A DNA stretch of 64,000 nucleotides from Parasphingorhabdus litoris DSM 22379 (GTDB taxonomy: Bacteria > Pseudomonadota > Alphaproteobacteria > Sphingomonadales > Sphingomonadaceae): positions 434,001-498,000 of the forward strand of contig NZ_CP086727.1 in assembly GCF_020906275.1 (NCBI RefSeq), written 5' to 3'. Shown here in pieces: positions 16,904-25,586 of the stretch. The position numbers and the translations under genes were made by a program. How positions within the stretch are numbered: position 1 is the stretch's first letter; each line of letters begins with the position of its first letter. The notes under the pieces are model-generated. The model made no database searches, had not been told where the DNA came from, and was given only the letters and a program-made list of their open reading frames with translations.

Positions 16904-18282
16904 TAGTTTTCCTTTTGTTTAGATTGGAGGGCGATATGAAATTCTTTGGCTGCTGATGCATTGATCAGCGCGAGATGCTCCGAGGCAAGATGCTCTGGCT
17001 TAAGCTGCTGTGCATCAAATGTGACGGCATGAGCGGCATCGACCTGATACCAAGGCGCAAACATGTGACGGGCACGAACAATCTGCCACGCCATAGTGAG
17101 ATAGTTGCCAAAACGATCTGGCGACAAATCCGGATATAGTTTTTCCGGTTCGCCTTCAGGCAGGGAAGGATAGACTGTCGTTCCTGTGCCGAGAGCATCA
17201 GCAACAGCATTTATGACATCCTGCCAAGGAACCCAACTGACCGGAGCTTCGTCGGTCCAATTGTCCGACAAGCCATGGCCGGGCAGATCAATGGCCATCT
17301 GACCGGCGGGTGGATTGCCGATCACTGCATAGGCGGGGGCATGAAGACTGAGCTGATCTGCGCTGCGATCGCCGCGCCAGTGGATCAAACCGTTAAAAGC
17401 ATCCGTTCGAATCTCGACAAAACCCTCATCACTGGCATCAGATGAGGTGTCGATTGTCACCGTCTCCGTAGCCAGCAAATGGGACAGGCTAACCGCCTGA
17501 TGCTCCTCTGGCGTTGTGACTTTTTGCGCCGCCCAGCCGGATGGCATGTCACCCAAGCGATCGATATGCTCTTGCAAGGGGTCGCCATTATAGGCGCTGA
17601 TAAGGCAGGGTGGGACATCAGCGCCCACGGCCGGAATGTCACGCGGCGCCCGAAGCACGGCACCATAGCCGGCCTGGTAAGCGTTTCCAGCATCGAGCAT
17701 TTCACGAACAATCGCATCCACGCGCGCAGGATCATCATTGGCAACCGAAAGCCGATGGGTATCATCGGTTGCAAACCACGGGAAGAACCAGCTTTGTTCC
17801 AATATCCTGTTCCACAACCATGTCAGATGTTCGCCATAATCGGACGGATGAAATTCGGGAAGATAACGATCGCTGAACAGCGCCATCTCTTCCGCGGACC
17901 AAATGGCATAGCCGCCGACTGCCAACGTCGTGATTCGAGTCGGGTGTCGTTTGACTGCTGTCACCAGAATGATGCCGCCGGAATGAAAACCATAGGCAGC
18001 GCATTTTTCGATTCCCAGCGCGTCGAGAAAGTCGATAGTCGCATCCGCATATTCGGCAATTTCCGGTTGGCCGGGAAGCGGATCAGATTGCCCAAAACCC
18101 GCTGTATCAGGAGCAATACAGGTAAAATGCGCTGCCCATTTTTCCATCAGCGCTTCATATTCTTTTGAGCTGCGCGGGCTTTGGTGCACCATAAGCAGCG
18201 GCGGACCTTTGCCCGCCTTGCGATAATGGACGCGGCGTTTATTGCCGCCGCTCGAAACATCGATAAAGTGCCGTGTGATCAT
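16903..18282 (-). CDS. Fused double alpha/beta-hydrolase-like protein with His at the nucleophile position
   Basis: A 459-residue protein. Residues 1-270 form an alpha/beta-hydrolase with VHQSPRSS (oxyanion region), APDTAGFGQSD and the elbow YGFHSGG, where the usual G-x-Ser-x-G nucleophile is His100. Residues about 285-459 look like a second, degenerate hydrolase core (IDLPGHGLSDNW) with no nucleophile elbow. The ATG at 18282 is chosen because the seven codons above it run into the operator at 18289. It is first in the leftward operon to 12313. A true hydrolase is doubtful; a retro-aldol, decarboxylase, cofactor-free oxygenase or scaffolding role is open. Similar His elbows occur at 53780-54586 and 59469-60449. 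Confidence 0.8.
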   Translation of the reverse strand: MITRHFIDVSSGGNKRRVHYRKAGKGPPLLMVHQSPRSSKEYEALMEKWAAHFTCIAPDTAGFGQSDPLPGQPEIAEYADATIDFLDALGIEKCAAYGFHSGGIILVTAVKRHPTRITTLAVGGYAIWSAEEMALFSDRYLPEFHPSDYGEHLTWLWNRILEQSWFFPWFATDDTHRLSVANDDPARVDAIVREMLDAGNAYQAGYGAVLRAPRDIPAVGADVPPCLISAYNGDPLQEHIDRLGDMPSGWAAQKVTTPEEHQAVSLSHLLATETVTIDTSSDASDEGFVEIRTDAFNGLIHWRGDRSADQLSLHAPAYAVIGNPPAGQMAIDLPGHGLSDNWTDEAPVSWVPWQDVINAVADALGTGTTVYPSLPEGEPEKLYPDLSPDRFGNYLTMAWQIVRARHMFAPWYQVDAAHAVTFDAQQLKPEHLASEHLALINASAAKEFHIALQSKQKEN

Positions 18283-18288
18283 TTTTCC

Positions 18289-18306
18289 AATTTGTCCGGA
18301 CAAATT
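18289..18306. promoter_or_regulatory. Operator AATTTGTCCGGACAAATT (regulon site 1)
   Basis: A perfect 18-base palindrome in the 85-base divergent region between the leftward operon (start 18282) and the rightward operon (start 18368). It has the full consensus and directly abuts a second, weaker copy. One regulator could control thirteen genes from this point. The GT-N4-AC spacing in the core TGTCCGGACA is compatible with a GntR-family site. Confidence 0.85.
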
Positions 18307-18317
18307 TGTCTCGACAA
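18306..18317. promoter_or_regulatory. Operator variant TTGTCTCGACAA (regulon site 2)
   Basis: This copy keeps both TTGTC/GACAA arms with a TC centre. It shares one base with site 1 and is centred about 14 bases from it, which would allow side-by-side binding. It lies about 50 bases upstream of the amidase start at 18368. Confidence 0.6.
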
Positions 18318-18367
18318 GTCTTTTTTGCAGATTATTGTAATTTTATCGAATCCGGAGAGAAAAAACT

Positions 18368-19048
18368 ATGACGCTTGTCGGCACAAAAATGGTTTCCGAT
18401 GGCCGCACGGCGCGGGAAATCTTTGAAGAAGTCATTGGCAACCCCGCACGAAAGAAATTTGGTTTCGGCGATAAGCTCGCCATCGTCAATGTCGATGTGC
18501 AACAGGCCTATACGCGGACGGACATGTTCAAGACCGCATATGAGACCGATCCGAATCAGATTGACTATATCAATCAAATTTCTGCGTCAGCACGGGCTAA
18601 AGCTATGCCGGTTATCTGGAGCCGGGTCGCTTATAAAGAAGACGCCGGTGATGCTGGTGTCTGGGGTACGCGAACCGATACTGAAGATTCGTTGCAGAAT
18701 ATCAAATATGACAGCGAGCGGCACCTGCTTGATCCGCGCTGTGAAATAGGGGCCGATGATCTGCAATATACCAAACGGATGCCGAGCGCCTTTTTCGAAA
18801 CGCCGCTGGCGAGCTATTTGACATGGCATAAAGTCGATACGGTGGTGGTGACCGGCGGCTCTACGTCTGGCTGTGTGCGTGCCACAGCGGTAGATGCGCT
18901 AAGTCATGGATATCGCACGATCGTTCCGATTGAAACCTGCGCCGATAAGCATGAAAGCTATCATTTTGCCAACCTGACTGATTTGCAATTGAAATACGCG
19001 GATGTCGAACCGGTGCAGGCGGTGATTGACTGGCTGGAGGCGCGCTAG
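18368..19048 (+). CDS. Isochorismatase-family amidohydrolase (maleamate/N-carbamoylsarcosine amidase-like) 2
   Basis: A 226-residue cysteine hydrolase with the intact triad Asp43 (IVNVDVQQAY), Lys136 (YTKRMPSAFF) and Cys169 (GGSTSGCVRAT). A ggagag Shine-Dalgarno precedes the ATG. Relatives include NicF maleamate amidohydrolase and N-carbamoylsarcosine amidase. It is first in a seven-gene rightward operon whose next two genes are PuuE-like ring-opening hydrolases, and it is divergent from LeuCD. That grouping fits deamidation of a maleamate-type half-amide to the diacid hydrated by LeuCD. It is a paralogue of 7512-8141. Confidence 0.9.
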   Translation: MTLVGTKMVSDGRTAREIFEEVIGNPARKKFGFGDKLAIVNVDVQQAYTRTDMFKTAYETDPNQIDYINQISASARAKAMPVIWSRVAYKEDAGDAGVWGTRTDTEDSLQNIKYDSERHLLDPRCEIGADDLQYTKRMPSAFFETPLASYLTWHKVDTVVVTGGSTSGCVRATAVDALSHGYRTIVPIETCADKHESYHFANLTDLQLKYADVEPVQAVIDWLEAR

Positions 19049-19941
19049 TGTCCGAAGCACAAAATTCCGATCCAGGATTATATGACTATCTGCCCTATCG
19101 CGGTCGTCCGAAAATCGAGTGGCCGGAGGGAAAGACTTGCGCGGTCTGGGTTGCGCCCAATCTGGAATTTTACGAACTGGACCCGGCGGTTAACCCTCAT
19201 CGGAAGAGCTGGGTAAAGCCGCATCCGGATGTTGTCGGTTATAGCCACCGCGATCATGCGAACCGCGTGTCGCACTGGCGCATGGCGGAGATGATGACAA
19301 AACACGGCTTTCCCGGATCTGTCAGCCTGTCGGTCGCCTTATGTGATCATATTCCGGAAGTGGTGGAGGATGCCAATCAGCGTGGTTGGGAGTTTTTTAG
19401 CCATGGTATTTACAATACCCGCTATTCTTATGGAATGGATGAGGCGCAGGAACGTGCGATTATTGAGGACTCGATTGAAACGGTACAGCGCTCCACCGGC
19501 CAAAGAATCAGAGGCTGGCTGGCTCCCGCGCTGACACATACGCCGCGCACGCTCGACCTGCTTGCGGAATATGGCATGGATTATACCTGCGACCTGTATC
19601 ACGATGATCAACCGACGGACGTAAAAGTGAAGTCTGGGCGGTTGACCGCGATTCCCTATAGCCTTGAGGTCAACGACCATTATGGCTTCTTCATCTACAA
19701 TATGTCGCCGACAGAATATGCCGATACGCTGATACGGCAATATAACCGACTGGCGGAAGAGGGCGAACAATCAGGAACTGTAATGTGCATTCCTCTGCAC
19801 AGCTATCTCATTGGTCAACCTCATCGGATTGGTCCGTTTGAAGCAGTGCTCGAACATATTGCGGGGGATGGCCGGGCATGGATTTCCAGGGCCGGTGATA
19901 TCGTGGATGCCTTCCGGAAACAGACCGGAGGTGCATCATGA
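19048..19941 (+). CDS. PuuE-like polysaccharide-deacetylase-fold hydrolase 1
   Basis: A 297-residue NodB-fold protein starting with GTG that overlaps the preceding TAG. It has an N-terminal Glu segment (WVAPNLEFYELD) where classical deacetylases have a TFDDG metal site, then GWEFFSHGIYNTRYSYGMDEAQER, GQRIRGWLAPALTHTPRTLDLL and CIPLHSYLIGQPHRI. This layout matches the PuuE allantoinase and cyclic-imide-hydrolase type, which opens ring amides, and not sugar deacetylases. It is followed by a paralogue overlapping by four bases. Cyclic imide or ureide ring opening is the best guess; the actual substrate is unknown. Confidence 0.85.
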   Translation: MSEAQNSDPGLYDYLPYRGRPKIEWPEGKTCAVWVAPNLEFYELDPAVNPHRKSWVKPHPDVVGYSHRDHANRVSHWRMAEMMTKHGFPGSVSLSVALCDHIPEVVEDANQRGWEFFSHGIYNTRYSYGMDEAQERAIIEDSIETVQRSTGQRIRGWLAPALTHTPRTLDLLAEYGMDYTCDLYHDDQPTDVKVKSGRLTAIPYSLEVNDHYGFFIYNMSPTEYADTLIRQYNRLAEEGEQSGTVMCIPLHSYLIGQPHRIGPFEAVLEHIAGDGRAWISRAGDIVDAFRKQTGGAS

Positions 19942-20861
19942 GCCTTGATCCAAGCTATCTCGAATACCCGAAGCGTGGTCGTGGTATGGACCATGCTTAC
20001 TATCCTTACAGCAACCTGTTCGGGCGGAAACCGGTATCATGGCCTGATGATAAGAAGCTACTTATTTGGCCGGTCATCAGCCTGGAATATTTCCCGATGA
20101 TGCCGGATGATGATCCCTTCCGAGCCCCCGGCCATATGCAGACCGCTTATCCAGATTATCGCCACTATACTGCGCGCGAATATGGCACACGGATAGGGAT
20201 TTACCGGTTGCTGGATGCGTTTGAAAAGGTGAGAGCAAAAGTCTCGGTAGCAACCAACAGCGTGATGGCTGAACGCTATCCGGAGCTGATTGAGGATATC
20301 CTGTCCGGTGGTCATGAGATCATCGCGCATAGCACGGATATGAACGGCACGATTGCAGGTGGTATGGATGAGGCGGATGAAAAGGCCCTGATCAATGCAG
20401 CGCTTACCACCTTGGAAGAAGCGACCGGGAAGCGGCCGCGCGGCTGGCTATCGATAGCGCGGTCACAGAGCTTCAAAACCGCAAAGCTCCTAGCAGAAGC
20501 TGGTGTAGAATATATGTGTGACTGGGCGAATGACGAACTGCCTTATAGATTTAAGACAGACGCTGGAACGATCACCAATATCCCGCTTAATCATGAACTC
20601 TCCGATCGCCAGATTATCAATGTCCAGCAGCACTCGGTCGACAGCTATGCCCAGCAGATACGCGATGCTGCAGACTGGTTGCTTGCGGAGGCTGAGTCAT
20701 ATGGTGGCCGGATGCTACCGATGCATCTGACGCCCTATATCATGGGACTGCCTTATCGGATCAGCGGTTTTGAGAAGCTGATCGCGAGCTTTGCAGAGCA
20801 TAATGATATCGGGTTTGCAAGAGGCGATGCGATACTCAACAGCTGGAAGGCACAGCAATGA
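19938..20861 (+). CDS. PuuE-like polysaccharide-deacetylase-fold hydrolase 2
   Basis: A 307-residue paralogue of the preceding gene, coupled by ATGA overlap. Conserved pieces are LLIWPVISLEYFPMMPDD, GGHEIIAHSTDMNGTIAGGMDEADE, GKRPRGWLSIARSQSFKTAKLLAEAGV and LPMHLTPYIMGLPYRISGFE. Like its neighbour it has Glu in place of the DD metal motif. The two may form a heteromer or act on two successive ring compounds. The third homologue of the window, at 50311-51177, is more distant. The aldehyde dehydrogenase follows with another ATGA overlap. Confidence 0.85.
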   Translation: MSLDPSYLEYPKRGRGMDHAYYPYSNLFGRKPVSWPDDKKLLIWPVISLEYFPMMPDDDPFRAPGHMQTAYPDYRHYTAREYGTRIGIYRLLDAFEKVRAKVSVATNSVMAERYPELIEDILSGGHEIIAHSTDMNGTIAGGMDEADEKALINAALTTLEEATGKRPRGWLSIARSQSFKTAKLLAEAGVEYMCDWANDELPYRFKTDAGTITNIPLNHELSDRQIINVQQHSVDSYAQQIRDAADWLLAEAESYGGRMLPMHLTPYIMGLPYRISGFEKLIASFAEHNDIGFARGDAILNSWKAQQ

Positions 20862-22279
20862 AGATACGCAATCCGCGTACTGGTAAAACCGACTATGAGA
20901 TCGCTCCGTTAAGTGGTGAGACGGTCACTGATATTGCCCAGCAACTGCGCGCAGCGCAGACCGGCTGGGCAGCCAAGACACCCGAAGAACGTGGCGCAAT
21001 ATTGCTGCAATGGGCGGATGCGATCGAAGTCAATCTTGGGACGATCATCCCTGCGTTGACTAACGACACGGGGCGCGGTGGGATTTCGAAAATCGAAGCG
21101 GCGGGAGTACCGGGACAAATACGGCGCTGGGCAAGAACGGCGCCGCAGCTTATCGCCGAAGGTCAACCAGCTGATCAGCCGACTTCAGTTCCGACGATCA
21201 CCACATCGACGGAATTGGTGCCATATCAACTGGCCGGTGTGATCAGCCCGTGGAACTTCCCGATGACGCTCGCGCTGATTGACGCGATTCCGGCTTTGAT
21301 GGCGGGATCAGCAGTGCTGATAAAACCGTCTGAGGTAACGCCACGATTTATCAAGCCGCTGATGGCAACTGTCGAGCAAATCCCGGAGCTAGCGGCGGTG
21401 CTGTCGATCATTGAAGGCGATGGAAAAACCGGAGCGGCGATGATTGATCAGGTCGATTATGTCTGTTTTACAGGCTCGGTGGCGACGGGGTGGAAAGTTG
21501 GCGAAAGTGCCGCGCAGGCGTTTATTCCGGCTAGTCTGGAGCTGGGCGGTAAGGACCCGATGATCGTGCTGGCGAGCGCGGATCCGGAGACGGCAGCGGC
21601 GACGGCGCTGCGGGCCAGTATCGTCAACACCGGGCAGGCCTGCCAGTCGATCGAGCGGGTCTATGTGGCGCGGGAGATTGCCGAGCCGTTTCTCGCCAGT
21701 TTGACGGCGCAGGCAGAGGCGGTGGCGCTCAATTACCCCGACATCAATAAAGGCCATATCGGCCCGTTTATCTTTGAAAAACAAGCGGAAATTGCGCAGA
21801 ACCAGATTGATGACGCGGTCAGGAAAGGCGCCAAACTGGTCACCGGGGGCGCAGTCGAAAATCTCGGCGGCGGGCTCTATCTCAGGCCAACCATTCTCAC
21901 CGATGTCCCACCGGATTCAAACATCATCCGCGAAGAGAATTTCGGTCCCGTCATCCCGGTCGTGATCTATGATCAGATTGAAGAGGCGATTGCACAGGCG
22001 AATGATAGTATCTTCGGTTTGTCCGCTGCGGTTGTTGGCGGATCGGTTACGGAAGCGGAACAGATCGCATCCCATCTGAAGGCGGGCGCGGTATCAATCA
22101 ATGACGGGTCGCTAACATCGATGGTCTGGGAAGCGGAAAAATCGAGCTTTGGCTATTCCGGGCTCGGCGCATCGCGAATGGGGGCCAGCGGCCTGATGCG
22201 CTTCTTCCGTAAACGCGTGCTGATCCGGCAATCGGGCGAGGCAGCGCGAATAGAGGCTTTTGCAGAGGAGAATTTCTGA
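20858..22279 (+). CDS. Aldehyde dehydrogenase (NAD(P)+-dependent)
   Basis: A 473-residue ALDH-superfamily enzyme with all core parts: PWNFP with Asn133, the nucleotide region KPSEVTP, FTGSVATGWKVG, catalytic Glu228 in SLELGGKDP and nucleophile Cys262 in NTGQACQSIERV. It would oxidise an aldehyde (possibly a semialdehyde) to the acid. It overlaps the genes on both sides, so it belongs to the same operon as the amidase and PuuE-like hydrolases. The substrate class cannot be told from the motifs alone. Confidence 0.93.
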   Translation: MKIRNPRTGKTDYEIAPLSGETVTDIAQQLRAAQTGWAAKTPEERGAILLQWADAIEVNLGTIIPALTNDTGRGGISKIEAAGVPGQIRRWARTAPQLIAEGQPADQPTSVPTITTSTELVPYQLAGVISPWNFPMTLALIDAIPALMAGSAVLIKPSEVTPRFIKPLMATVEQIPELAAVLSIIEGDGKTGAAMIDQVDYVCFTGSVATGWKVGESAAQAFIPASLELGGKDPMIVLASADPETAAATALRASIVNTGQACQSIERVYVAREIAEPFLASLTAQAEAVALNYPDINKGHIGPFIFEKQAEIAQNQIDDAVRKGAKLVTGGAVENLGGGLYLRPTILTDVPPDSNIIREENFGPVIPVVIYDQIEEAIAQANDSIFGLSAAVVGGSVTEAEQIASHLKAGAVSINDGSLTSMVWEAEKSSFGYSGLGASRMGASGLMRFFRKRVLIRQSGEAARIEAFAEENF

Positions 22280-23466
22280 TGGGCGTGGAATTGCAGCATC
22301 CGATGAAACCGGAACTGACGGCGGAAGAGGCCGCGCGCGGGCGCTTTGTGTCCGGCATCCGGGCGTTCATCCTCAACGATCTCGCCGGTGATTTGCGCTT
22401 GGCCTATGACAAGCGCGCAGCCCCTGCCTTTGCCCGGGAGAACGGCCGCCAGCCGGAAACCAGCAACGAAGCACATCAGGCGCTGCGCGGAGACCCGGCG
22501 TTCAACATCTATTCGGCAATGCGGGTGCAGGCGCAGAAAATGGTCTGGCAGGCGTCGGGCGATGTGGTGGCAAGAGATATTGAACGGTTGGAAGCGGAGG
22601 CAGCGAAAGTTGCCAACGGGCCTGGTTCTGTCAAACTCAATCCCGATCTCGATATCCCCCGTAATGTCGATGCGATTGAAGTGCACCTGATGCCGGGCAG
22701 CTACACGCGCGGCGGAGACTCTCTCGAAGCCGGCGCGGTCTATGATCAGGGGTTGGCCGTGTTCTCTATGGGTCTGATGGGTGCCAATCTTGATGATATC
22801 GGCCTGTCCATGGCCGCTTATGTGAAAGGGAAATTCCCCGATTTCAAACCGCAGAGCATTCTCGATACCGGTTGCACTATCGGCCACAATACATTGCCAT
22901 GGAAACAGACCTATCCCGACGCAAAGGTAGAGGCGATTGACGCAGCGGCGGGCGGCCTGCGCTATGCATCGGCGCGCGCCAAGATGCAGGGGCAGGAGGT
23001 CAGTTTCGCGCAAATGTCCGCCGATGCGCTGGACTATCCCGACGCCAGTTTCGACCTCGTCTTTTCCTCGATGTTCCTGCATGAATTATCGAAGAAAGCG
23101 CGCGCGGCGGCGTTTAAGGAAGCCTATCGGGTGCTGAAACCTGGCGGTCTGCTGCTCCATATGGAATTGCCACCTAATGACCAGATGAATGCCTTTGACG
23201 GCTTTTATCTGGACTGGGACAGCTGGTATAATTCGGAGCCTTTCTACAAAGGTTATCGCGATGAGAGCCCGCCCGAATTGTGCCAGGCAGGCGGCTTTGG
23301 CGCAGACGACTATTTCCAGTTCGTCGTGCCCAGCATCGGCATCTATGGTGAGGAAGCGGTAGCGCAAGCCATTGCAGACGAGAATGCGAATGCCGTCGAC
23401 AGCGAAACCACCGGACGACTGGCCGAAGGCATTATGTGGTTTGGTTTTGGTGCTTGGAAAAGATGA
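22279..23466 (+). CDS. SAM-dependent methyltransferase with large N-terminal domain, copy 1
   Basis: A 395-residue class I methyltransferase. Residues about 1-185 form an unassigned domain (AYDKRAAPAFARENGR, HLMPGSYTRGG); residues about 190-330 form the SAM fold with motif I SILDTGCTIGHN, motif II VEAIDAAAGGLRYA and FSSMFLHELSKKA. The 414-residue paralogue at 26720-27964 matches throughout. Each copy is coupled by ATGA overlap to a small acidic helical gene (here 23463-23744). The start shares one base with the ALDH stop. The methyl acceptor is unknown; it may mask or label an intermediate. Confidence 0.88.
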   Translation: MGVELQHPMKPELTAEEAARGRFVSGIRAFILNDLAGDLRLAYDKRAAPAFARENGRQPETSNEAHQALRGDPAFNIYSAMRVQAQKMVWQASGDVVARDIERLEAEAAKVANGPGSVKLNPDLDIPRNVDAIEVHLMPGSYTRGGDSLEAGAVYDQGLAVFSMGLMGANLDDIGLSMAAYVKGKFPDFKPQSILDTGCTIGHNTLPWKQTYPDAKVEAIDAAAGGLRYASARAKMQGQEVSFAQMSADALDYPDASFDLVFSSMFLHELSKKARAAAFKEAYRVLKPGGLLLHMELPPNDQMNAFDGFYLDWDSWYNSEPFYKGYRDESPPELCQAGGFGADDYFQFVVPSIGIYGEEAVAQAIADENANAVDSETTGRLAEGIMWFGFGAWKR

Positions 23467-23744
23467 GCACGCAAAAGGAAAACCCCGGTCCGGTTTTCAA
23501 ACCGGACGACACACCGAAAGATATTTACGGGCTTGATGGCAACCCCCAGTTTTTCGATGATCCCGGCATGGACCGCTTTGTCGCCGTCGTCATGAATATG
23601 GCGCAGGAAATGTGGGTGCAGGAAGAGCGGCTGATGGCGCTTGAAGGCCTGGAAGCCTCTGAAGCGGAGCGTGAAGCAAAGCTCAAGGAATTTATCGATC
23701 GTATTTTTGCACCGCTGCGCGAACAAGGGAGTGACGAAACATGA
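23463..23744 (+). CDS. Small partner protein of the methyltransferase, copy 1
   Basis: A 93-residue acidic, largely helical protein, starting at an ATG that overlaps the methyltransferase stop (ATGA). The core PQFFDDPGMDRFVAVVMNMA with following QEERLMALE aligns with EYFDDPEDERMLSILMAVV and RERMDTVE in the gene at 26361-26723, which sits in the same position next to the other methyltransferase. The repeated pairing indicates a functional partner, perhaps a coiled-coil subunit. I do not recognise a named family. Confidence 0.78.
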   Translation: MSTQKENPGPVFKPDDTPKDIYGLDGNPQFFDDPGMDRFVAVVMNMAQEMWVQEERLMALEGLEASEAEREAKLKEFIDRIFAPLREQGSDET

Positions 23745-24760
23745 AGGCTTGGCAAATCGGATCCAGAACCGGCATTGGCGGATTGCAGTTGGCCGAGCAT
23801 AGCGATCCGGAACCGGGCCCGGACGAGATTGTCGTCAAGGTCACGGCAGCCGGTCTTAACTATCGCGACCTGATGGTGCTTCGCGGCGACTATGGTACGG
23901 ATCTGCCTGAAGATCGCGTGCCTCTGTCTGACGGTGTCGGCGTGATTGAAGCCATTGGGGCTGATGTTACCGGACTGGAAGTGGGAACCCGCGTCATGGC
24001 CCCGCATTTCGCCACCTGGCTCGATGGCGCCTATAGCTTTGCCGTATTTGCCAGAGATCTGGGCGTTACCGCCAATGGCTGGCTAGCCGAGAAAATCATT
24101 CTCCCTGCAAATGCAGCCGTGGTCGTACCTGAAAATGTGAGCGACAATAGCGCGGCTACCTTCTCGGTCGTCGGCAGCACGGTCTGGCATGCGATGATGG
24201 CCTTTGGTGAGGCTAAGCCGGGCGATCTCGTGCTCGCACAGGGAACCGGCGGTGTATCCATATTCGCGCTGCAGCTGGCCAAGGCAATGGGAATGGATTT
24301 CGCGATCACCTCGTCGAGCGATGAAAAACTGGCGCGTGCCAAGGAAATGGGCGCGGATTACGGCATCAACTATCGCGACCGACCCGATTGGGGCACCGCT
24401 TTGCTGGACGCCACGAGTGGCCGAGGCGCAGATGTTGTCGTTGATACATTGGGTTTTCCGGCGATGGGCGAAACCGTGGCGGCCTGCGCCGTCAATGCGC
24501 GCATCGGATCTCTGGGGGCGCTGTCCGGAACGCCGCAGGATCAATCCAGCGCCAGCCAGGGCGCTTTGATTGGCAAGAATATCGCAATCAAGGGCATCGC
24601 ATCCGGCAATCGAGAGATGCTGCAACAGGCGCTGGATGTGGTTGCGAAAAACGATATCGAACTGTTGGTCGAAAGCGTTTTCGACTTTGACGATGCAGCT
24701 GCGGCTTTCACGCATCTCGAAAGCGGCAGTCATATGGGCAAGGTGATGATTACCGTTTAA
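23741..24760 (+). CDS. Zinc-independent MDR oxidoreductase (quinone reductase-like)
   Basis: A 339-residue medium-chain reductase. The catalytic domain begins GLQLAEHSDPEPGPDEIVVKV and has AAGLNYRDLMVLRGDY; the nucleotide site GTGGVSIFALQLAKAMG is near residue 170, followed by SSDEKLARAKEMGADYGINY. The structural zinc-ligand cysteine cluster is absent, as in quinone oxidoreductases and enoyl reductases. It would reduce an enone or quinone with NAD(P)H. It is the last gene of the rightward operon from 18368, coupled by ATGA, and its 3' end overlaps the convergent gene by 11 bases. Confidence 0.9.
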   Translation: MKAWQIGSRTGIGGLQLAEHSDPEPGPDEIVVKVTAAGLNYRDLMVLRGDYGTDLPEDRVPLSDGVGVIEAIGADVTGLEVGTRVMAPHFATWLDGAYSFAVFARDLGVTANGWLAEKIILPANAAVVVPENVSDNSAATFSVVGSTVWHAMMAFGEAKPGDLVLAQGTGGVSIFALQLAKAMGMDFAITSSSDEKLARAKEMGADYGINYRDRPDWGTALLDATSGRGADVVVDTLGFPAMGETVAACAVNARIGSLGALSGTPQDQSSASQGALIGKNIAIKGIASGNREMLQQALDVVAKNDIELLVESVFDFDDAAAAFTHLESGSHMGKVMITV

Positions 24761-25478
24761 GTTCGACCAGCTCGTACCACGTCATCATATAACCGCCGAC
24801 GCCACCCTGTACGAATATGCCGTCGTCATCATCGGTAATCCACACGTCATAGGCGGGATGCTCGCCCGCCATGCCGCCGGTTCCCGGTACTATGCTGGCA
24901 TCATCGACAAATTGCAGATGTTTGCACTGGAAGGTGCCGGCCGGCACGGTAACTTCTTCTGTGCCGATATAGATGGCACCGATCTTGACCTGTGCAATTT
25001 GCGGCGGGGTTGCACCACGATGATCGGGGGAGGGCAGATAGCAATTGAGCAGGCGCTTTGTTTCCTTATCCCAATCCTTGGTCGACAGCATATAGCCGTC
25101 TGAGACAATCGGGTGTGTGCCGAAACCGTCGAGCGGCAATTCCGCTTCAACCCTTTGAGAGAGCCTCCCGATCGAGGGGCCATAGGATTCCATTTCAACA
25201 TGGGTTCCGTCAAAGCGCATCCAGCCTGAACCCATAAATTTATCTCCGACGGTTAGTCTGACATGGCAGTCCATCGGCTGTTTATGCTCGTCCATCGCGT
25301 AGATGATATCGCGCATAACCGTGGGTTCGGGTTCGTAAATTTCGCAATGCGCGCGCATGGTCACTTTGCCATCACTATGATGGGTGAACATGAAGGTTTC
25401 GAACCCGCGATTCTGACCCTCCATCTCCGGTTTGCGCGACGTATATTCCAGACGGCCTTCGATAATGCGGTGCTTCAT
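24750..25478 (-). CDS. Uncharacterised protein with DUF3108-like C-terminus
   Basis: A 242-residue cytoplasmic protein with no signal peptide. The ATG at 25478 has a good Shine-Dalgarno (gaggagaatggg); the frame extends upstream but without such support. Its middle is beta-rich (YMLSTKDWDKETKRLLNCYL) and the end has VPAGTFQCKHLQFV and YDVWITDDDDGIFV, a pattern like DUF3108 outer-envelope proteins. It is divergent from the membrane protein at 25587 across operator site 3 and so probably belongs to the regulon. I cannot assign a reaction. Confidence 0.75.
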   Translation of the reverse strand: MKHRIIEGRLEYTSRKPEMEGQNRGFETFMFTHHSDGKVTMRAHCEIYEPEPTVMRDIIYAMDEHKQPMDCHVRLTVGDKFMGSGWMRFDGTHVEMESYGPSIGRLSQRVEAELPLDGFGTHPIVSDGYMLSTKDWDKETKRLLNCYLPSPDHRGATPPQIAQVKIGAIYIGTEEVTVPAGTFQCKHLQFVDDASIVPGTGGMAGEHPAYDVWITDDDDGIFVQGGVGGYMMTWYELVELKR

Positions 25479-25530
25479 CCCATTCTCCTCATGTTTCTTC
25501 ATGCCAGCGCATTTTTCTCTTGCCAAGAGG

Positions 25531-25548
25531 AATTTGTCCGGACAAATT
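25531..25548. promoter_or_regulatory. Operator AATTTGTCCGGACAAATT (regulon site 3)
   Basis: A perfect 18-base copy, identical to site 1, in the 108-base divergent region between the genes starting at 25478 (leftward) and 25587 (rightward). It lies 39 bases upstream of the rightward start codon and 53 bases from the leftward one, so it can serve both. Confidence 0.85.
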
Positions 25549-25586
25549 GCAGAAAGCTATTTACACGGTCTGGGAGGACGTTGGTA

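Noticed and set aside
17261..17271. TTGTCCGACAA inside the fused hydrolase gene
   Set aside because: Arms match but the centre is one base short and it is in the middle of a coding region.
22153..23082. Long 309-codon frame antisense to methyltransferase copy 1
   Set aside because: No recognisable motifs, biased composition typical of a complement frame, and the plus-strand gene shows clear SAM motifs and operon coupling.
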